Source: an uncultured Nonlabens sp.
Lineage (GTDB): Bacteria > Bacteroidota > Bacteroidia > Flavobacteriales > Flavobacteriaceae
NCBI RefSeq assembly: GCF_947495285.1
Contig: NZ_CANLXZ010000003.1
Location: 62,001 to 126,000, forward strand
Direction of reading: 5' to 3'
Length of the DNA: 64,000 nucleotides
This document shows positions 43,917 to 52,762 of the stretch, piece after piece (positions within the stretch are counted from its first letter, which is position 1; the number at the start of each line of letters is the position of its first letter). Under the pieces are notes generated by a model. That model was not told the origin of the DNA, did no database searches, and saw only the letters and a program-made list of their open reading frames with translations. A program made the position numbers and the translations under genes.

Positions 43917-44320
43917 TTGCTTCCTAGAACATATCCATCTAGTCTCTTTCATGCAGTCTAGCAATTATCTAAACAGGCTTTAAAAGCAACCGAGAGCTTT
44001 ACCAGCTAGTTAAAAATGAGTAATGGTACACAATGGGTTGCCCTTTATTTCTATTCTTCTCTTAAAAGCTTTAAAGTAAATAACACCATATAAATGGCAT
44101 GTATTAAATCCAGTAGCTTTTTTAAGACATAGAACTTATTTGTGAAAATTGATTTGCAGTAATGGCTCGATCCACTTTTTAAAAAGAGACTATGAACACA
44201 AGATTAATACATACATGAGCTGTATTTTAAAAATCAACCAGAGAGAAATGCATCCACGTAAACTAAAAATGAATGTATGTTCTATGTCGTGAATTTATAT
44301 AGCACAAGTACCACTTAGAA

Positions 44321-44354
44321 CAAAAAAAAGTGACTCGTTAAAGGTCACTTTTTT
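44321..44354 (-). terminator. terminator of the CAPC thioredoxin gene
   Basis: AAAGTGAC / GTCACTTT hairpin with A run on one side and T run on the other, just past the gene's stop at 44374. It could work on both strands. Confidence 0.8.
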
Positions 44355-44373
44355 AATTATTGTATTTCAGTGT

Positions 44374-44868
44374 TTATAACCTGAATATAGATCTGTTTTC
44401 ATCCATAAAACGCCAGTGATATCGTGGATCCTCACCACTAAAACGCTCTACTCTATTACGTTCTGAACCTCTATAATCTAGAGCAATTATAGTTGGGTAC
44501 TTTACCTTATATTTATTAGATAGTTTTTTGTTAATCTTTTTCTCTTGTTCTGAAATGATGTCATCACGAAAGGGATTATCTAAATAAACAATATGATATT
44601 TTGCAGATTCCTCCACAAACTTATCGGTGTGAAAAAAGTATTTTTCTAGTTTAACACATGGAGCACACCAGTCGCTACCAGTAAAATAAACTAAGATAGG
44701 TTTCTTAGTTTTTTCAGCCTCTTTTTTTGCATCGTCCAGACTGGTTAACCACGGTAGACCGTGAGTGAGATCTTCATTACTAGCTGTTTTAACATCGTTA
44801 GACACCTGGTCCTGTGCACTCACCGCCATGTAAAAAAATAAAAACGGAAGAATAAAAAATAGTCTCAT
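44374..44868 (-). CDS. secreted thioredoxin-fold protein with CAPC motif
   Basis: 164 residues with a signal peptide ending VSAQ. The redox motif is SDWCAPCVKLE (about residues 66-76); later a cis-proline segment KYPTIIALD is present. It belongs to the DUF255/thioredoxin_7 type and should reduce disulfides in the envelope. It is a second protein of the kind at 16068, with only modest likeness. It has its own terminator. Confidence 0.85.
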   Translation of the reverse strand: MRLFFILPFLFFYMAVSAQDQVSNDVKTASNEDLTHGLPWLTSLDDAKKEAEKTKKPILVYFTGSDWCAPCVKLEKYFFHTDKFVEESAKYHIVYLDNPFRDDIISEQEKKINKKLSNKYKVKYPTIIALDYRGSERNRVERFSGEDPRYHWRFMDENRSIFRL

Positions 44869-44932
44869 TTATTTAAATTTTGAATTCAAAGGTAAATTAA
44901 TACTAAACAATCAACAATTATCCTGCCAGATT

Positions 44933-45559
44933 CTAGATGTATGAAATCATTTCATCTTGTGGCTTGCGTACTTTTTTAAGTTGAGCCATAAAATCATCAT
45001 TAGAGCGATAGCCTACCGGGAGTAACAACACACTTTTTAAACCTTTACTTTTAAGATCTAAAAGCTCATCCATTTTCTCTGGCACAAAACCCTCCATAGG
45101 ACAGGAATCCATTTGCTCATGCGCACAAACAGTCAGTAAATTACCTAGAATAAGATAAGCCTGGTTCTTTGCCCATAGCTCAATTTCTGCTTTATCTTTT
45201 TTAGAAAAACTATCTATTAAAAAATCCTTAAACGGATTTAAAACATCAGCTGACGTATTGCGCACTTGCTTTACCAGAGTAAAATAATCCTCGATAAACC
45301 GTTGATCTACTACCGTCGTACATAAAATAAGTACTGCACTTGCATCTTTAACCTGTAACTGCCCATAAGAATGCGCCACCATTTCTTCTTTAACCTTTTG
45401 GTCTGTAACTACTACCATTTTACAAGGCTGCAAGCCATAAGAAGTCGCTGTTAGGTTAAAAGCCTTTGCGAGTATCTCTAGCTGCTCTGTCGATATTTTT
45501 TTGCTAGAATCAAATTTCTTTGTTGCATACCTCCATTGTAAACTTTCTACACTATTCAT
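44933..45559 (-). CDS. nitroreductase-family NAD(P)H oxidoreductase
   Basis: 208 residues. The FMN-binding start SLQWRYATKKFDSSKKIS (about residues 5-22) and LTATSYGLQPCKMVVV are typical of NfsB-like enzymes; the C-terminal part has LPVGYRSNDDF. These enzymes use FMN to reduce nitro compounds or quinones with NAD(P)H. The native substrate is not readable. A palindrome copy lies 46 bp upstream of the start. Confidence 0.92.
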   Translation of the reverse strand: MNSVESLQWRYATKKFDSSKKISTEQLEILAKAFNLTATSYGLQPCKMVVVTDQKVKEEMVAHSYGQLQVKDASAVLILCTTVVDQRFIEDYFTLVKQVRNTSADVLNPFKDFLIDSFSKKDKAEIELWAKNQAYLILGNLLTVCAHEQMDSCPMEGFVPEKMDELLDLKSKGLKSVLLLPVGYRSNDDFMAQLKKVRKPQDEMISYI

Positions 45560-45604
45560 ACCTATGATGCGTTATATTTGTGATCGATAGATGGATGCTA
45601 GTTT

Positions 45605-45620
45605 CGCTTTCGCGAAAGCA
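45605..45620. repeat. dispersed palindrome, copy 10 (intergenic)
   Basis: The exact 14-bp core (45606-45619) with C on the left and A on the right, between the divergent nitroreductase and thioesterase genes. Confidence 0.85.
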
Positions 45621-45706
45621 GAACCTACATCAAACATCTTTCTTATATCAATGTAAAAATAACCTACAAAAAACATCTATTAAAATGTTTTCCATAACTT
45701 ATTTCC

Positions 45707-46093
45707 ATGCAAGACATCGCTACACGTATTAAGGAATCAGAAACAAGTATTTTTAAAGCGGTTTTTCCTAATACGACAAATCATTACGACACCCTTTTTG
45801 GTGGTACTGCGTTGCACCTCATGGACGAAGTTTCTTTTATCTGTGCTACAAGGTTTTCTAGAAAAAAAGTAGTGACCATAAGTACCGATAAAATAGATTT
45901 TAAAAAACCTATTCCTCAAGGCAGCATTATAGAGCTGGTCGGGAAAATCTCTAAAGTGGGAAACACGAGTTGTGTCGTAGAAACTAGTATTTATATGGAA
46001 GATATGTACAGTTACTCGAGAGAAAAAGTAGTTACAGGTATATTTACATTTGTTGCCATAGACGATGATAAAAACCCTACTTCCATTATATAA
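45707..46093 (+). CDS. acyl-CoA thioesterase (hotdog fold, short form)
   Basis: 128 residues. The hotdog core has NHYDTLFGGTALHLMDEVSFICA and the strand VVTISTDKIDFKKPIP, as in YciA-type hydrolases, so it should hydrolyse acyl-CoA. It is the minimal one-domain form, compared with 181 residues at 21727. Its stop comes 1 bp before the ATG of the SanA-like gene, so the two are probably translated together. Confidence 0.9.
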   Translation: MQDIATRIKESETSIFKAVFPNTTNHYDTLFGGTALHLMDEVSFICATRFSRKKVVTISTDKIDFKKPIPQGSIIELVGKISKVGNTSCVVETSIYMEDMYSYSREKVVTGIFTFVAIDDDKNPTSII

Positions 46094-46094
46094 T

Positions 46095-46754
46095 ATGCGC
46101 AGACTTTTAAACATACTAGTATTTAGTATCATCATAGGGCTGGCTGGAGTACTTATTTTACAATTACATGTAAAACGCATATCTAGAGAGGTTATAACAA
46201 ATGATATAAGCGAGCTAAAAACAGCTTACACAGGTATCGTTCTAGGCGCCAGTGTTAAACCAGATAAGACACTTTCTCTTATTTTACAAGATCGTGTGGA
46301 TGCAGCACTACTAGCCTATGAGAATAAAAAATTTGAAAAATTTTTATTGAGTGGTGATCATGGCGAGAAAAACTATGACGAGGTTAACGCTATGAAAAAC
46401 TATCTAAATGATAAAGGTGTGCCAGACGAAGATATTTTCTTAGACCACGCAGGTTTTGACACCTACGACACCATGTTTAGAGCTCGCGATGTTTTTAAAG
46501 TGGAAAACGCTATTATTTTTACACAAGAATTTCACTTACCTCGAGCTGTTTACATCGCAAAAAAAATGGGTCTAGAAGCACAAGGTTATATTGCAGATAA
46601 TCGGGAATACCCTGGCAACAGTCATTTTGCTAGAAGAGAATGGCTTGCTAACATAAAAGCATGGATAGAAATCAATATAGATAAATCACCTACATACACC
46701 GGCAGGGTGATCCCTATCACAGGAAAAAGTAGTTTATCCCACGATAAAAATTAA
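46095..46754 (+). CDS. SanA/YdcF-like DUF218 membrane protein
   Basis: 219 residues from ATG 46095. A longer frame from 46065 overlaps the thioesterase stop and is less likely. One N-terminal membrane helix (about 4-24) is followed by the DUF218 domain (GIVLGASVKPDK, LLSGD, FTQEFHLPRAVYIAKKMG). In E. coli SanA of this type is needed for the envelope's barrier against vancomycin at high temperature. The molecular activity is unknown. Confidence 0.85.
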   Translation: MRRLLNILVFSIIIGLAGVLILQLHVKRISREVITNDISELKTAYTGIVLGASVKPDKTLSLILQDRVDAALLAYENKKFEKFLLSGDHGEKNYDEVNAMKNYLNDKGVPDEDIFLDHAGFDTYDTMFRARDVFKVENAIIFTQEFHLPRAVYIAKKMGLEAQGYIADNREYPGNSHFARREWLANIKAWIEINIDKSPTYTGRVIPITGKSSLSHDKN

Positions 46755-46919
46755 ATTACACCTCTTTTTTATACTTATAGGCAGGTAAGATAAGAATCTA
46801 TCGCATCTATTTAAATAAACCATCTAATCACAATTGTTTAATTATCAATACACTAAGAATAAATTAAAATTAAATCCTTTTTTTATTTTAAAAATAGCCG
46901 ATTTTTAAAAGTTTAATGA

Positions 46920-46927
46920 TATATTTG
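46920..46927 (+). promoter_or_regulatory. -7 element of the tRNA gene
   Basis: TATATTTG fits TAnnTTTG, 43 bp before the tRNA. Confidence 0.6.
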
Positions 46928-46970
46928 CAACCGCTAAAACAAAAAACGTTTCTTTTGTTTTATCTAGACT

Positions 46971-47055
46971 GGAGAAGTGGCAGAGTGGTCGAATGCACTG
47001 GTCTTGAAAACCAGCGAGGGTCACACCTCCGGGGGTTCGAATCCCTCCTTCTCCG
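46971..47055 (+). tRNA. tRNA-Ser(UGA)
   Basis: 85 bases. The acceptor arm pairs GGAGAAG with CTTCTCC and ends in G73. The anticodon loop CTTGAAA, closed by CTGGT/ACCAG, carries UGA. A long variable arm (GAGGG...CCTCC) and the GGTTCGAATCC T arm are as expected for a serine tRNA. CCA is not encoded. A terminator follows directly. Confidence 0.97.
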
Positions 47056-47059
47056 CTGC

Positions 47060-47094
47060 AACCCTGATAATCTTTTGATTATCAGGGTTTTTTA
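47060..47094 (+). terminator. terminator of the tRNA gene
   Basis: 12-bp stem ACCCTGATAATC / GATTATCAGGGT with loop TTTT and a T run, 5 bp after the tRNA. Confidence 0.9.
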
Positions 47095-47123
47095 TTAGGT
47101 AACCGTTTATAAATTATTAAAAT

Positions 47124-47147
47124 GTTTAGCTTTTGCAAAAGCTAAAC
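47124..47147. repeat. variant of the dispersed palindrome, extended to 24 bp
   Basis: The core is GCTTTTGCAAAAGC (47129-47142), flanked by GTTTA and TAAAC, giving a 24-bp perfect palindrome. It carries the same symmetric C-to-T and G-to-A change as the rmuC copy. Confidence 0.65.
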
Positions 47148-47193
47148 AAACATCTATCTTCTTCTAAGATAAAAATACCTTCTAATTATCTAT

Positions 47194-47216
47194 CTTTAGA
47201 ACAACATATTCTAAAG
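47194..47216 (+). promoter_or_regulatory. inverted repeat at the mqo start
   Basis: CTTTAGAA-N7-TTCTAAAG, perfect 8-base arms, ends 2 bp before the mqo ATG. The left arm overlaps an imperfect -7 element TATCTTTA (47191-47198). It may be an operator, or an mRNA hairpin that hides the start codon. Confidence 0.55.
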
Positions 47217-47218
47217 AA

Positions 47219-48688
47219 ATGAAAAATAAAGATTACGACCTCATATGCGTGGGCGCAGGAATAATGACTGCTACACTAGCTTTAATAAGTAAAATATTAA
47301 AACCAGATCTTAATATCTTAATCCTAGAACGTCTAGATGACGTAGCTCTAGAAAGTAGCGCTGCATGGAATAATGCAGGTACAGGACACAGTGCGCTATG
47401 TGAACTTAATTACTGTCCAGAAAAAAACGGAACGGTAGACATTAAAAAAGCGGTAGATATTTGTACCCAATTTGAGATGTCTAAGCAATTCTGGAGTTTT
47501 CTAGTAGACCAAAAGTTGATTAAAGACCCTCAATCTTTTATTAATCCTGTGCCACATAACAGCTGGGTACACGGTAAGGATAACGTAGAATACCTAGAGA
47601 ACCGGTTTAAAAAAATGAAGGAACACTTCATGTTTAACACCATAGAATATAGTACCTCTATTGAAAAGATGAAAGAGTGGTTCCCATTAATTATGAAAAA
47701 TAGAGATGGCAGCGATATTATGGCTGGATCACGCATCGATCGTGGTGCAGAGATGAACTTTGGAGCGCTGACTAGACATTTATTTGACATTTTAGAAAAC
47801 AAATATGGTGTTACAGTAAGCTGCAATGAAGAAGTACAAGATGTAGATCCTAATAAAGAAATAGAATGGGATGTGATCACAAAGAACACCGTTACTGGCG
47901 ACCAGAGACATTTAAGTGCGCATCATGTATTTATAGGTGCTGGTGGCGGTAGTTTATTACTACTGCAAAAAGTAGAAATAGAGGAAAAAGAAGGTTACGG
48001 TGGTTTTCCAGTAAGTGGTGCGTGGCTGGTGTGCAAAAATCAGGATATTATAGACCAGCATAATGGTAAGGTATATTCTAAAGCTGGACCTAATGACCCA
48101 CCTATGAGCACGCCACATCTAGATACTCGATTTATAAATGGGAAACGCGAGTTGCTATTCGGTCCTTTTGCTGGTTTCAGCCCTAAGTTTTTAAAAGAAG
48201 GTTCTTATCTAGATCTTTTTAAATCTATAAAAACAGATAATATTAAACCCATGTTAGAGACCTTTTGGGACAACCTTCCATTAACCCAATACTTAGTAAA
48301 CCAGGTAACGATGTCCTTTGATGACCGTATGGAAGACTTGCGTAAGTTCTATAAAGATGCTAAAAATGAAGATTGGGAATATCTAGTCGCTGGACAGCGT
48401 GTTCAAATTATTAAGAAAGATGAGTTTAAAGGTGGACAACTACAATTCGGTACAGAAGTAATATCAAGTAAAGACGGCAGCATCACATGCCTTTTAGGTG
48501 CTTCTCCTGGAGCTTCTACATCCGTAAAAATAATGCTAGATGTTCTAGAAAAGGCATTTCCTGAAATAGTAGAAGACCCTAAATGCTTAGAACAACTGCA
48601 ACAAATGATTCCGTTTTATAAAACATATATTACTGAAGAATTGTTTAATAAAGAATTAAAACAAGCCAATAAATTACTAGAATTATGA
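47219..48688 (+). CDS. mqo: malate:quinone oxidoreductase
   Basis: 489 residues. The N-terminal FAD motif GAGIMTATLA (about residues 12-21), the ALESSAAWNNAGTGHSALCELNYCPE segment, the GAGGGSL turn and the C-terminal LGASPGASTSVKIML are typical of Mqo. It oxidises malate to oxaloacetate at the membrane and passes electrons to quinones, in place of NAD-dependent malate dehydrogenase. An inverted repeat touching the start codon may regulate it. No other citric acid cycle gene is close by. Confidence 0.95.
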   Translation: MKNKDYDLICVGAGIMTATLALISKILKPDLNILILERLDDVALESSAAWNNAGTGHSALCELNYCPEKNGTVDIKKAVDICTQFEMSKQFWSFLVDQKLIKDPQSFINPVPHNSWVHGKDNVEYLENRFKKMKEHFMFNTIEYSTSIEKMKEWFPLIMKNRDGSDIMAGSRIDRGAEMNFGALTRHLFDILENKYGVTVSCNEEVQDVDPNKEIEWDVITKNTVTGDQRHLSAHHVFIGAGGGSLLLLQKVEIEEKEGYGGFPVSGAWLVCKNQDIIDQHNGKVYSKAGPNDPPMSTPHLDTRFINGKRELLFGPFAGFSPKFLKEGSYLDLFKSIKTDNIKPMLETFWDNLPLTQYLVNQVTMSFDDRMEDLRKFYKDAKNEDWEYLVAGQRVQIIKKDEFKGGQLQFGTEVISSKDGSITCLLGASPGASTSVKIMLDVLEKAFPEIVEDPKCLEQLQQMIPFYKTYITEELFNKELKQANKLLEL

Positions 48689-48884
48689 CCTTTTAATCCT
48701 ACCTTATTTAAAAATCAATTGTTAATTTATGAGTATAAATTTTGTTTGTAATAGGTTTATGCAATGGTATAAAATTAGCAACTGCCTTAAGAATTACATT
48801 TCATCTAAAACAACCTGCTCAAGCAAGGAGATTTCCTTAATTAATTAAGATTATAAAGTACTTTTACTATCTTAAACGTACTGA

Positions 48885-51065
48885 GTGAAACATCTTTTTT
48901 TATATATACTACTTTTAATAACATGTAATTTAACTTATGGACAAGTAGATACTCTAGCTATAAGAGAACAAATTTTAAAGTTACAAGATTCTTCTACTGT
49001 AGCATTTAACCATAGTAGATATAAAAAATCACAAAATATTAATCAACAAATATTAAAACTAGCGGGCTCCATAAATGATTCAAATTTATTACATGTAGGT
49101 TACCGTTATCTAGCTTATGATTTTAACGTCGCTGGTGATACTATAAAAGCAAAACAAGCTCTAAATGCAGCTCTATCTTATACTCAAGCATCTACAGATA
49201 TCATTCAAATAGCTGACACTTATCTCTTAGAGGCCTCTATCAGAGATAAATCCAAACAACCATTTAAAAAAATATTAAGCAGTTATCAAAAATGTATAGA
49301 TATCTATAATAAAAAGAAAGATTCATTAAGATTAGGAGTTGCTTATACTAACCTTGTGGATATGTCTTTAAGACATAACCAACTAGATATTACTGAGGTT
49401 TATTTAAAATTAAACAAAAAAATCATAGCAAATCATGTTCCCAATGAGGTGTATTACTATTACACCCAACTAGCAAATTACCTAGTAAAGAAAAAAGACT
49501 ATGAACAAGCAGAGTTTTATATCAATTATGCTGAAAATCATGAATCAAATACAGGTAGTATACTAGATAAAGAAACAATATGCACTATAAAAGCAGATAT
49601 TTATGAAGGAACAGGTAGATATAAAGAAGCTTATGAAGCAATTATAGAATCAAAAAAAGCTTTGATCAAAACTCAGGAAGAAATACACACCAAAGAGCTT
49701 AAAAAGGTAACTGCCTCCTTTGAATTAGAACGATACAAAAAAGATGCAGAAATTAATAAAAAAAATATTGCACTTCAGGATGAACTTTTAGAAAGTAAAA
49801 GTAAAATCAATAATTTTTTAATTTTGATCAGCGCGGTTAGTTTTTTTGCCATCGCTTATTTATTCTATTCAGTTAACAATAGAAAAAAATTAATTAAAAA
49901 ATTAACTACAAAAAATGAAGAATACCTAGAAGCAAAAAAAGAATCTGAAAGATTAGCCCTAGCTAAAACCAATTTTTTCAACACTGTAAGTCATGAACTA
50001 AGAACACCGCTATATGGCGTTATAGGTATAAGCAGCCTTTTAATAGATGAAGCTGAAATACCTAAGAAAAGTCTAGAAAATCTTAAGACCCTTAAGTTTA
50101 GTGCAGATTATTTACTCGCACTAGTTGATGATGTATTACAACTCAGTAAGATTGATGCAGATAAAATCCCTCTAGAATCTAGTATCATCAAGATTAAGGA
50201 TTTACTTAACGCTATATTATCCACTTTTGAATTTTCAAAAACTCAAAATAATAATCATTTTAAATTACATATTGATAAAAACGTCCCCTTAGTATTTACA
50301 GGAAATTCTATGATATTAAAGCAAGTCCTTATGAATCTCATAGGAAATGCAATAAAATTTACTGAAAATGGAACCATAAAAATAGAAGTCAAACTTTCTC
50401 ATTCACAAAATCAGGTCGATTACTTAGAATTCAATGTTATCGATGATGGACCTGGTATACCAATAAATAAACAAAAAGAGATATTTGCAGAGTTTACTCA
50501 ACTTCAAAACAACGACACAAATTATGGAACTGGTCTAGGACTAGCGATCGTGGCAAAATTATTACACCTTATTAATTCTAGAATTAATCTAGTAAGCGAG
50601 TTAGGAAAAGGATCTAAATTCAGTTTCAAATTCCCTATAGAAGAATCACATCTGACTGATGAAAAACAATATTTATTATCTGATCTCGATGATGATTCCA
50701 TATTTGAAAACAAGAAAATCCTAGTAGTAGATGACAATACTATAAATCAACTGGTAACTAGCAAGATTTTAGAAAAACTTAAATCAAAATGCGATATTGC
50801 AAATAACGGAAGAGAAGCTGTAGAAAAGATTCAAAAAGAAGAATTTCAATTAGTTTTAATGGATATAAACATGCCGGTCTTAGACGGATTTGAAGCTACT
50901 AGAGAAATTAGGTCCCTAGGATATGATCTACCTATCATAGCGTTAACAGCTGTGGAGGCAGACGAGGTGGAAAAACAATCCATAGAGTCTGGTATGAATG
51001 GTTATATTATTAAACCCTATGATATAAACGTCTTTAAAAGAACTATATCTATTAACTTTAAATAA
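48885..51065 (+). CDS. hybrid sensor histidine kinase with TPR sensor domain, second copy
   Basis: 726 residues from GTG 48885. Signal peptide (to about 20), TPR-like helical repeats (about 30-280), a membrane helix (about 305-325), a coiled linker, HisKA with SHELRTPLYGVIG, HATPase with DDGPGIP, and a receiver with VVDDNTINQ, phospho-Asp in VLMDINMPVLDG and Lys in IKPYD. The architecture matches the kinase at 32070 and the two share several motifs, so they are paralogues. It lacks an encoded output domain, so it passes phosphate on to another protein. Confidence 0.92.
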   Translation: MKHLFLYILLLITCNLTYGQVDTLAIREQILKLQDSSTVAFNHSRYKKSQNINQQILKLAGSINDSNLLHVGYRYLAYDFNVAGDTIKAKQALNAALSYTQASTDIIQIADTYLLEASIRDKSKQPFKKILSSYQKCIDIYNKKKDSLRLGVAYTNLVDMSLRHNQLDITEVYLKLNKKIIANHVPNEVYYYYTQLANYLVKKKDYEQAEFYINYAENHESNTGSILDKETICTIKADIYEGTGRYKEAYEAIIESKKALIKTQEEIHTKELKKVTASFELERYKKDAEINKKNIALQDELLESKSKINNFLILISAVSFFAIAYLFYSVNNRKKLIKKLTTKNEEYLEAKKESERLALAKTNFFNTVSHELRTPLYGVIGISSLLIDEAEIPKKSLENLKTLKFSADYLLALVDDVLQLSKIDADKIPLESSIIKIKDLLNAILSTFEFSKTQNNNHFKLHIDKNVPLVFTGNSMILKQVLMNLIGNAIKFTENGTIKIEVKLSHSQNQVDYLEFNVIDDGPGIPINKQKEIFAEFTQLQNNDTNYGTGLGLAIVAKLLHLINSRINLVSELGKGSKFSFKFPIEESHLTDEKQYLLSDLDDDSIFENKKILVVDDNTINQLVTSKILEKLKSKCDIANNGREAVEKIQKEEFQLVLMDINMPVLDGFEATREIRSLGYDLPIIALTAVEADEVEKQSIESGMNGYIIKPYDINVFKRTISINFK

Positions 51066-51366
51066 AACTTTCTAGAAGCAATCCACTCAAATATCTTTAA
51101 AGCTAGTAAACTATTAAAACACGAGAGCAATAGTAATTGCATGTTTCATAGGAGTTTATTTGGACTCAAAATTTACGTATTGGGCGGATAAATTCCATGT
51201 TAAACTTAAAAGAGACGCAGCTATCGTGTAACCTAACTATTATTCTTAAGCATTGAGTTTTGTATAAATTTAGTGAATTAAAGTAGAAATTTAAAAAATC
51301 ATTATAGAATTGAACTGCAGCTACCAGCGGTAAAAGTCATTTTTAAATGTAAGTTTCTAATTTAAA
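51066..51366. other. short gene-free stretch
   Basis: 301 A+T-rich bases between two convergent genes. I see no hairpin with a T run and no promoter-like signal. Confidence 0.5.
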
Positions 51367-52629
51367 TCAAGTCTTCTGTTTCTTCTTTCTGGCTGCTGGA
51401 AATAATACATTGTTTAAGATTAATCTGTATCCTGGACTGTTAGGATGTAGGCTCAATTCTGTAGGTGGGTCTCCTACCCTATGCTGGTAATCTTCTGGGT
51501 CATGACCACCATAAAAGGTAAAGAATCCTTTACCGCGTATTCCATGTATGTATTTTGCTTCTTTGTTAGCTCTATTTTCTCCAAGAACGAGCACATTTTT
51601 CTTTACTTCAGGTCTATAAAAACTAGTAGTCTGTCCCATAAAACCTTTAACTAGACTGGTGTGATTCTGGTTTAACATGGTAGGAATAGGATCCCATTTT
51701 GCGCTGAAATCCATTAAAGAAAAATAATCTAACTCTCTTTTAATATCTCGCTTTGTAGTCATATCAATAGAGCTAAATTCATACACCATAGGAGAGCGCT
51801 CTAGTTTATAATCAGTAAAAGCAAAGGTCTTAGAATAGTCTATCTTATTTTGATAACCGGCTTCACTGGCATCGCCATCAAACATGGGCTCTGCAATATC
51901 GACACCTTCAGCACCTAGTGCTATATCAAAACTGTCTGTTGCACTACACATAGCAAACATAAATCCACCACCTACTACGTAATCTCTAATTTTGAGAGCT
52001 ACATCTCGCTTTTCTTCACTTACTTTTTTGTAACCTAATTTTTGCGCTAGTTCTTCAGCTTTTTTCTTTTCTTCTATATACCATGGTGCGGCTCTATAAC
52101 TGCGATAAAACTTACCATACTGACCAGTAAAATCTTCATGATGCAGGTGCAACCAGTCGTATAACAACAACTCGTCTGACAGCACTTCTTCATCATATAC
52201 CTTTGTATACGGTATCTCTGCATAGGTAAGAACCATGGTTACCGCATCGTCCCAGGGTAATTTACCGCTAGGCGTATAAACAGCTATTTTAGGTGCTTTT
52301 TCTAGCAAGACTTCTTGCATATTTTGCGATGGGCTAGCGACTAGTTCTAGGATAGAACTTACCTCTGCCTCAGACATTTCTTCATAGCTCACACCTCTTA
52401 CTATCAGCTCGTTTTTGATTTCTTGCACGTTAGGCACTAGAAAAGAGCCACCACGATAGTTGAGCAACCACTTCACTTTGGTTCCTTTAGAAAGTACCCA
52501 GTAAGAAATCCCATAGGCTTTTAAATGGTCCGACTGTGTGTCTGCATCCATTGGGATAAATAAATATTGTGCCTGTACAAATAGCCCACTTGCACATAGT
52601 AATAAAAGTAAAAAATATCTTTTTAACAT
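51367..52629 (-). CDS. secreted protein often annotated as asparagine synthetase B
   Basis: 420 residues with a signal peptide ending VQAQ. No glutamine amidotransferase N-terminal Cys and no ATP pyrophosphatase motif of true AsnB are present, so the common database label is not supported by the sequence. A cysteine in FMFAMCSATDSFDIALG (about residue 230) sits in a flavodoxin-like or GATase-like setting, so a secreted hydrolase of the class I GATase fold is possible (inference). A palindrome copy lies 21 bp upstream of the start. Confidence 0.75.
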   Translation of the reverse strand: MLKRYFLLLLLCASGLFVQAQYLFIPMDADTQSDHLKAYGISYWVLSKGTKVKWLLNYRGGSFLVPNVQEIKNELIVRGVSYEEMSEAEVSSILELVASPSQNMQEVLLEKAPKIAVYTPSGKLPWDDAVTMVLTYAEIPYTKVYDEEVLSDELLLYDWLHLHHEDFTGQYGKFYRSYRAAPWYIEEKKKAEELAQKLGYKKVSEEKRDVALKIRDYVVGGGFMFAMCSATDSFDIALGAEGVDIAEPMFDGDASEAGYQNKIDYSKTFAFTDYKLERSPMVYEFSSIDMTTKRDIKRELDYFSLMDFSAKWDPIPTMLNQNHTSLVKGFMGQTTSFYRPEVKKNVLVLGENRANKEAKYIHGIRGKGFFTFYGGHDPEDYQHRVGDPPTELSLHPNSPGYRLILNNVLFPAARKKKQKT

Positions 52630-52650
52630 TCTTGATAATTATGTTGATCT

Positions 52651-52666
52651 CGCTTTCGCGAAAGCG
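52651..52666. repeat. dispersed palindrome, copy 11 (intergenic)
   Basis: CGCTTTCGCGAAAGCG between the secreted protein start (52629) and the dnaB stop (52763). Confidence 0.9.
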
Positions 52667-52762
52667 GAATTATAACCCACTCATTCCTAAATTATAAAAG
52701 CAGTCCTTAAATATAAGGATTGAAAACGAGATGTCAGGCATTAATTAAACCAAGTCTTAGAA

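Larger units (their letters stand above)
43887..44373. other. gene-free stretch after the 41-codon gene
   Basis: Holds the terminator at 43892-43916 and another at 44321-44354. Between them are only short frames (the longest about 25 codons) with no promoter; I see nothing else. Confidence 0.5.

Noticed and set aside
45737-46180. 147-codon minus-strand frame over the thioesterase
   Set aside because: The forward gene has clear hotdog motifs; the reverse frame has none.
46916-47098. 60-codon frame across the tRNA-Ser gene
   Set aside because: It is only the tRNA and its terminator read as codons.
48836-48849. CTTAATTAATTAAG palindrome before the second kinase
   Set aside because: Such palindromes are common by chance in A+T-rich DNA and nothing ties this one to a promoter.
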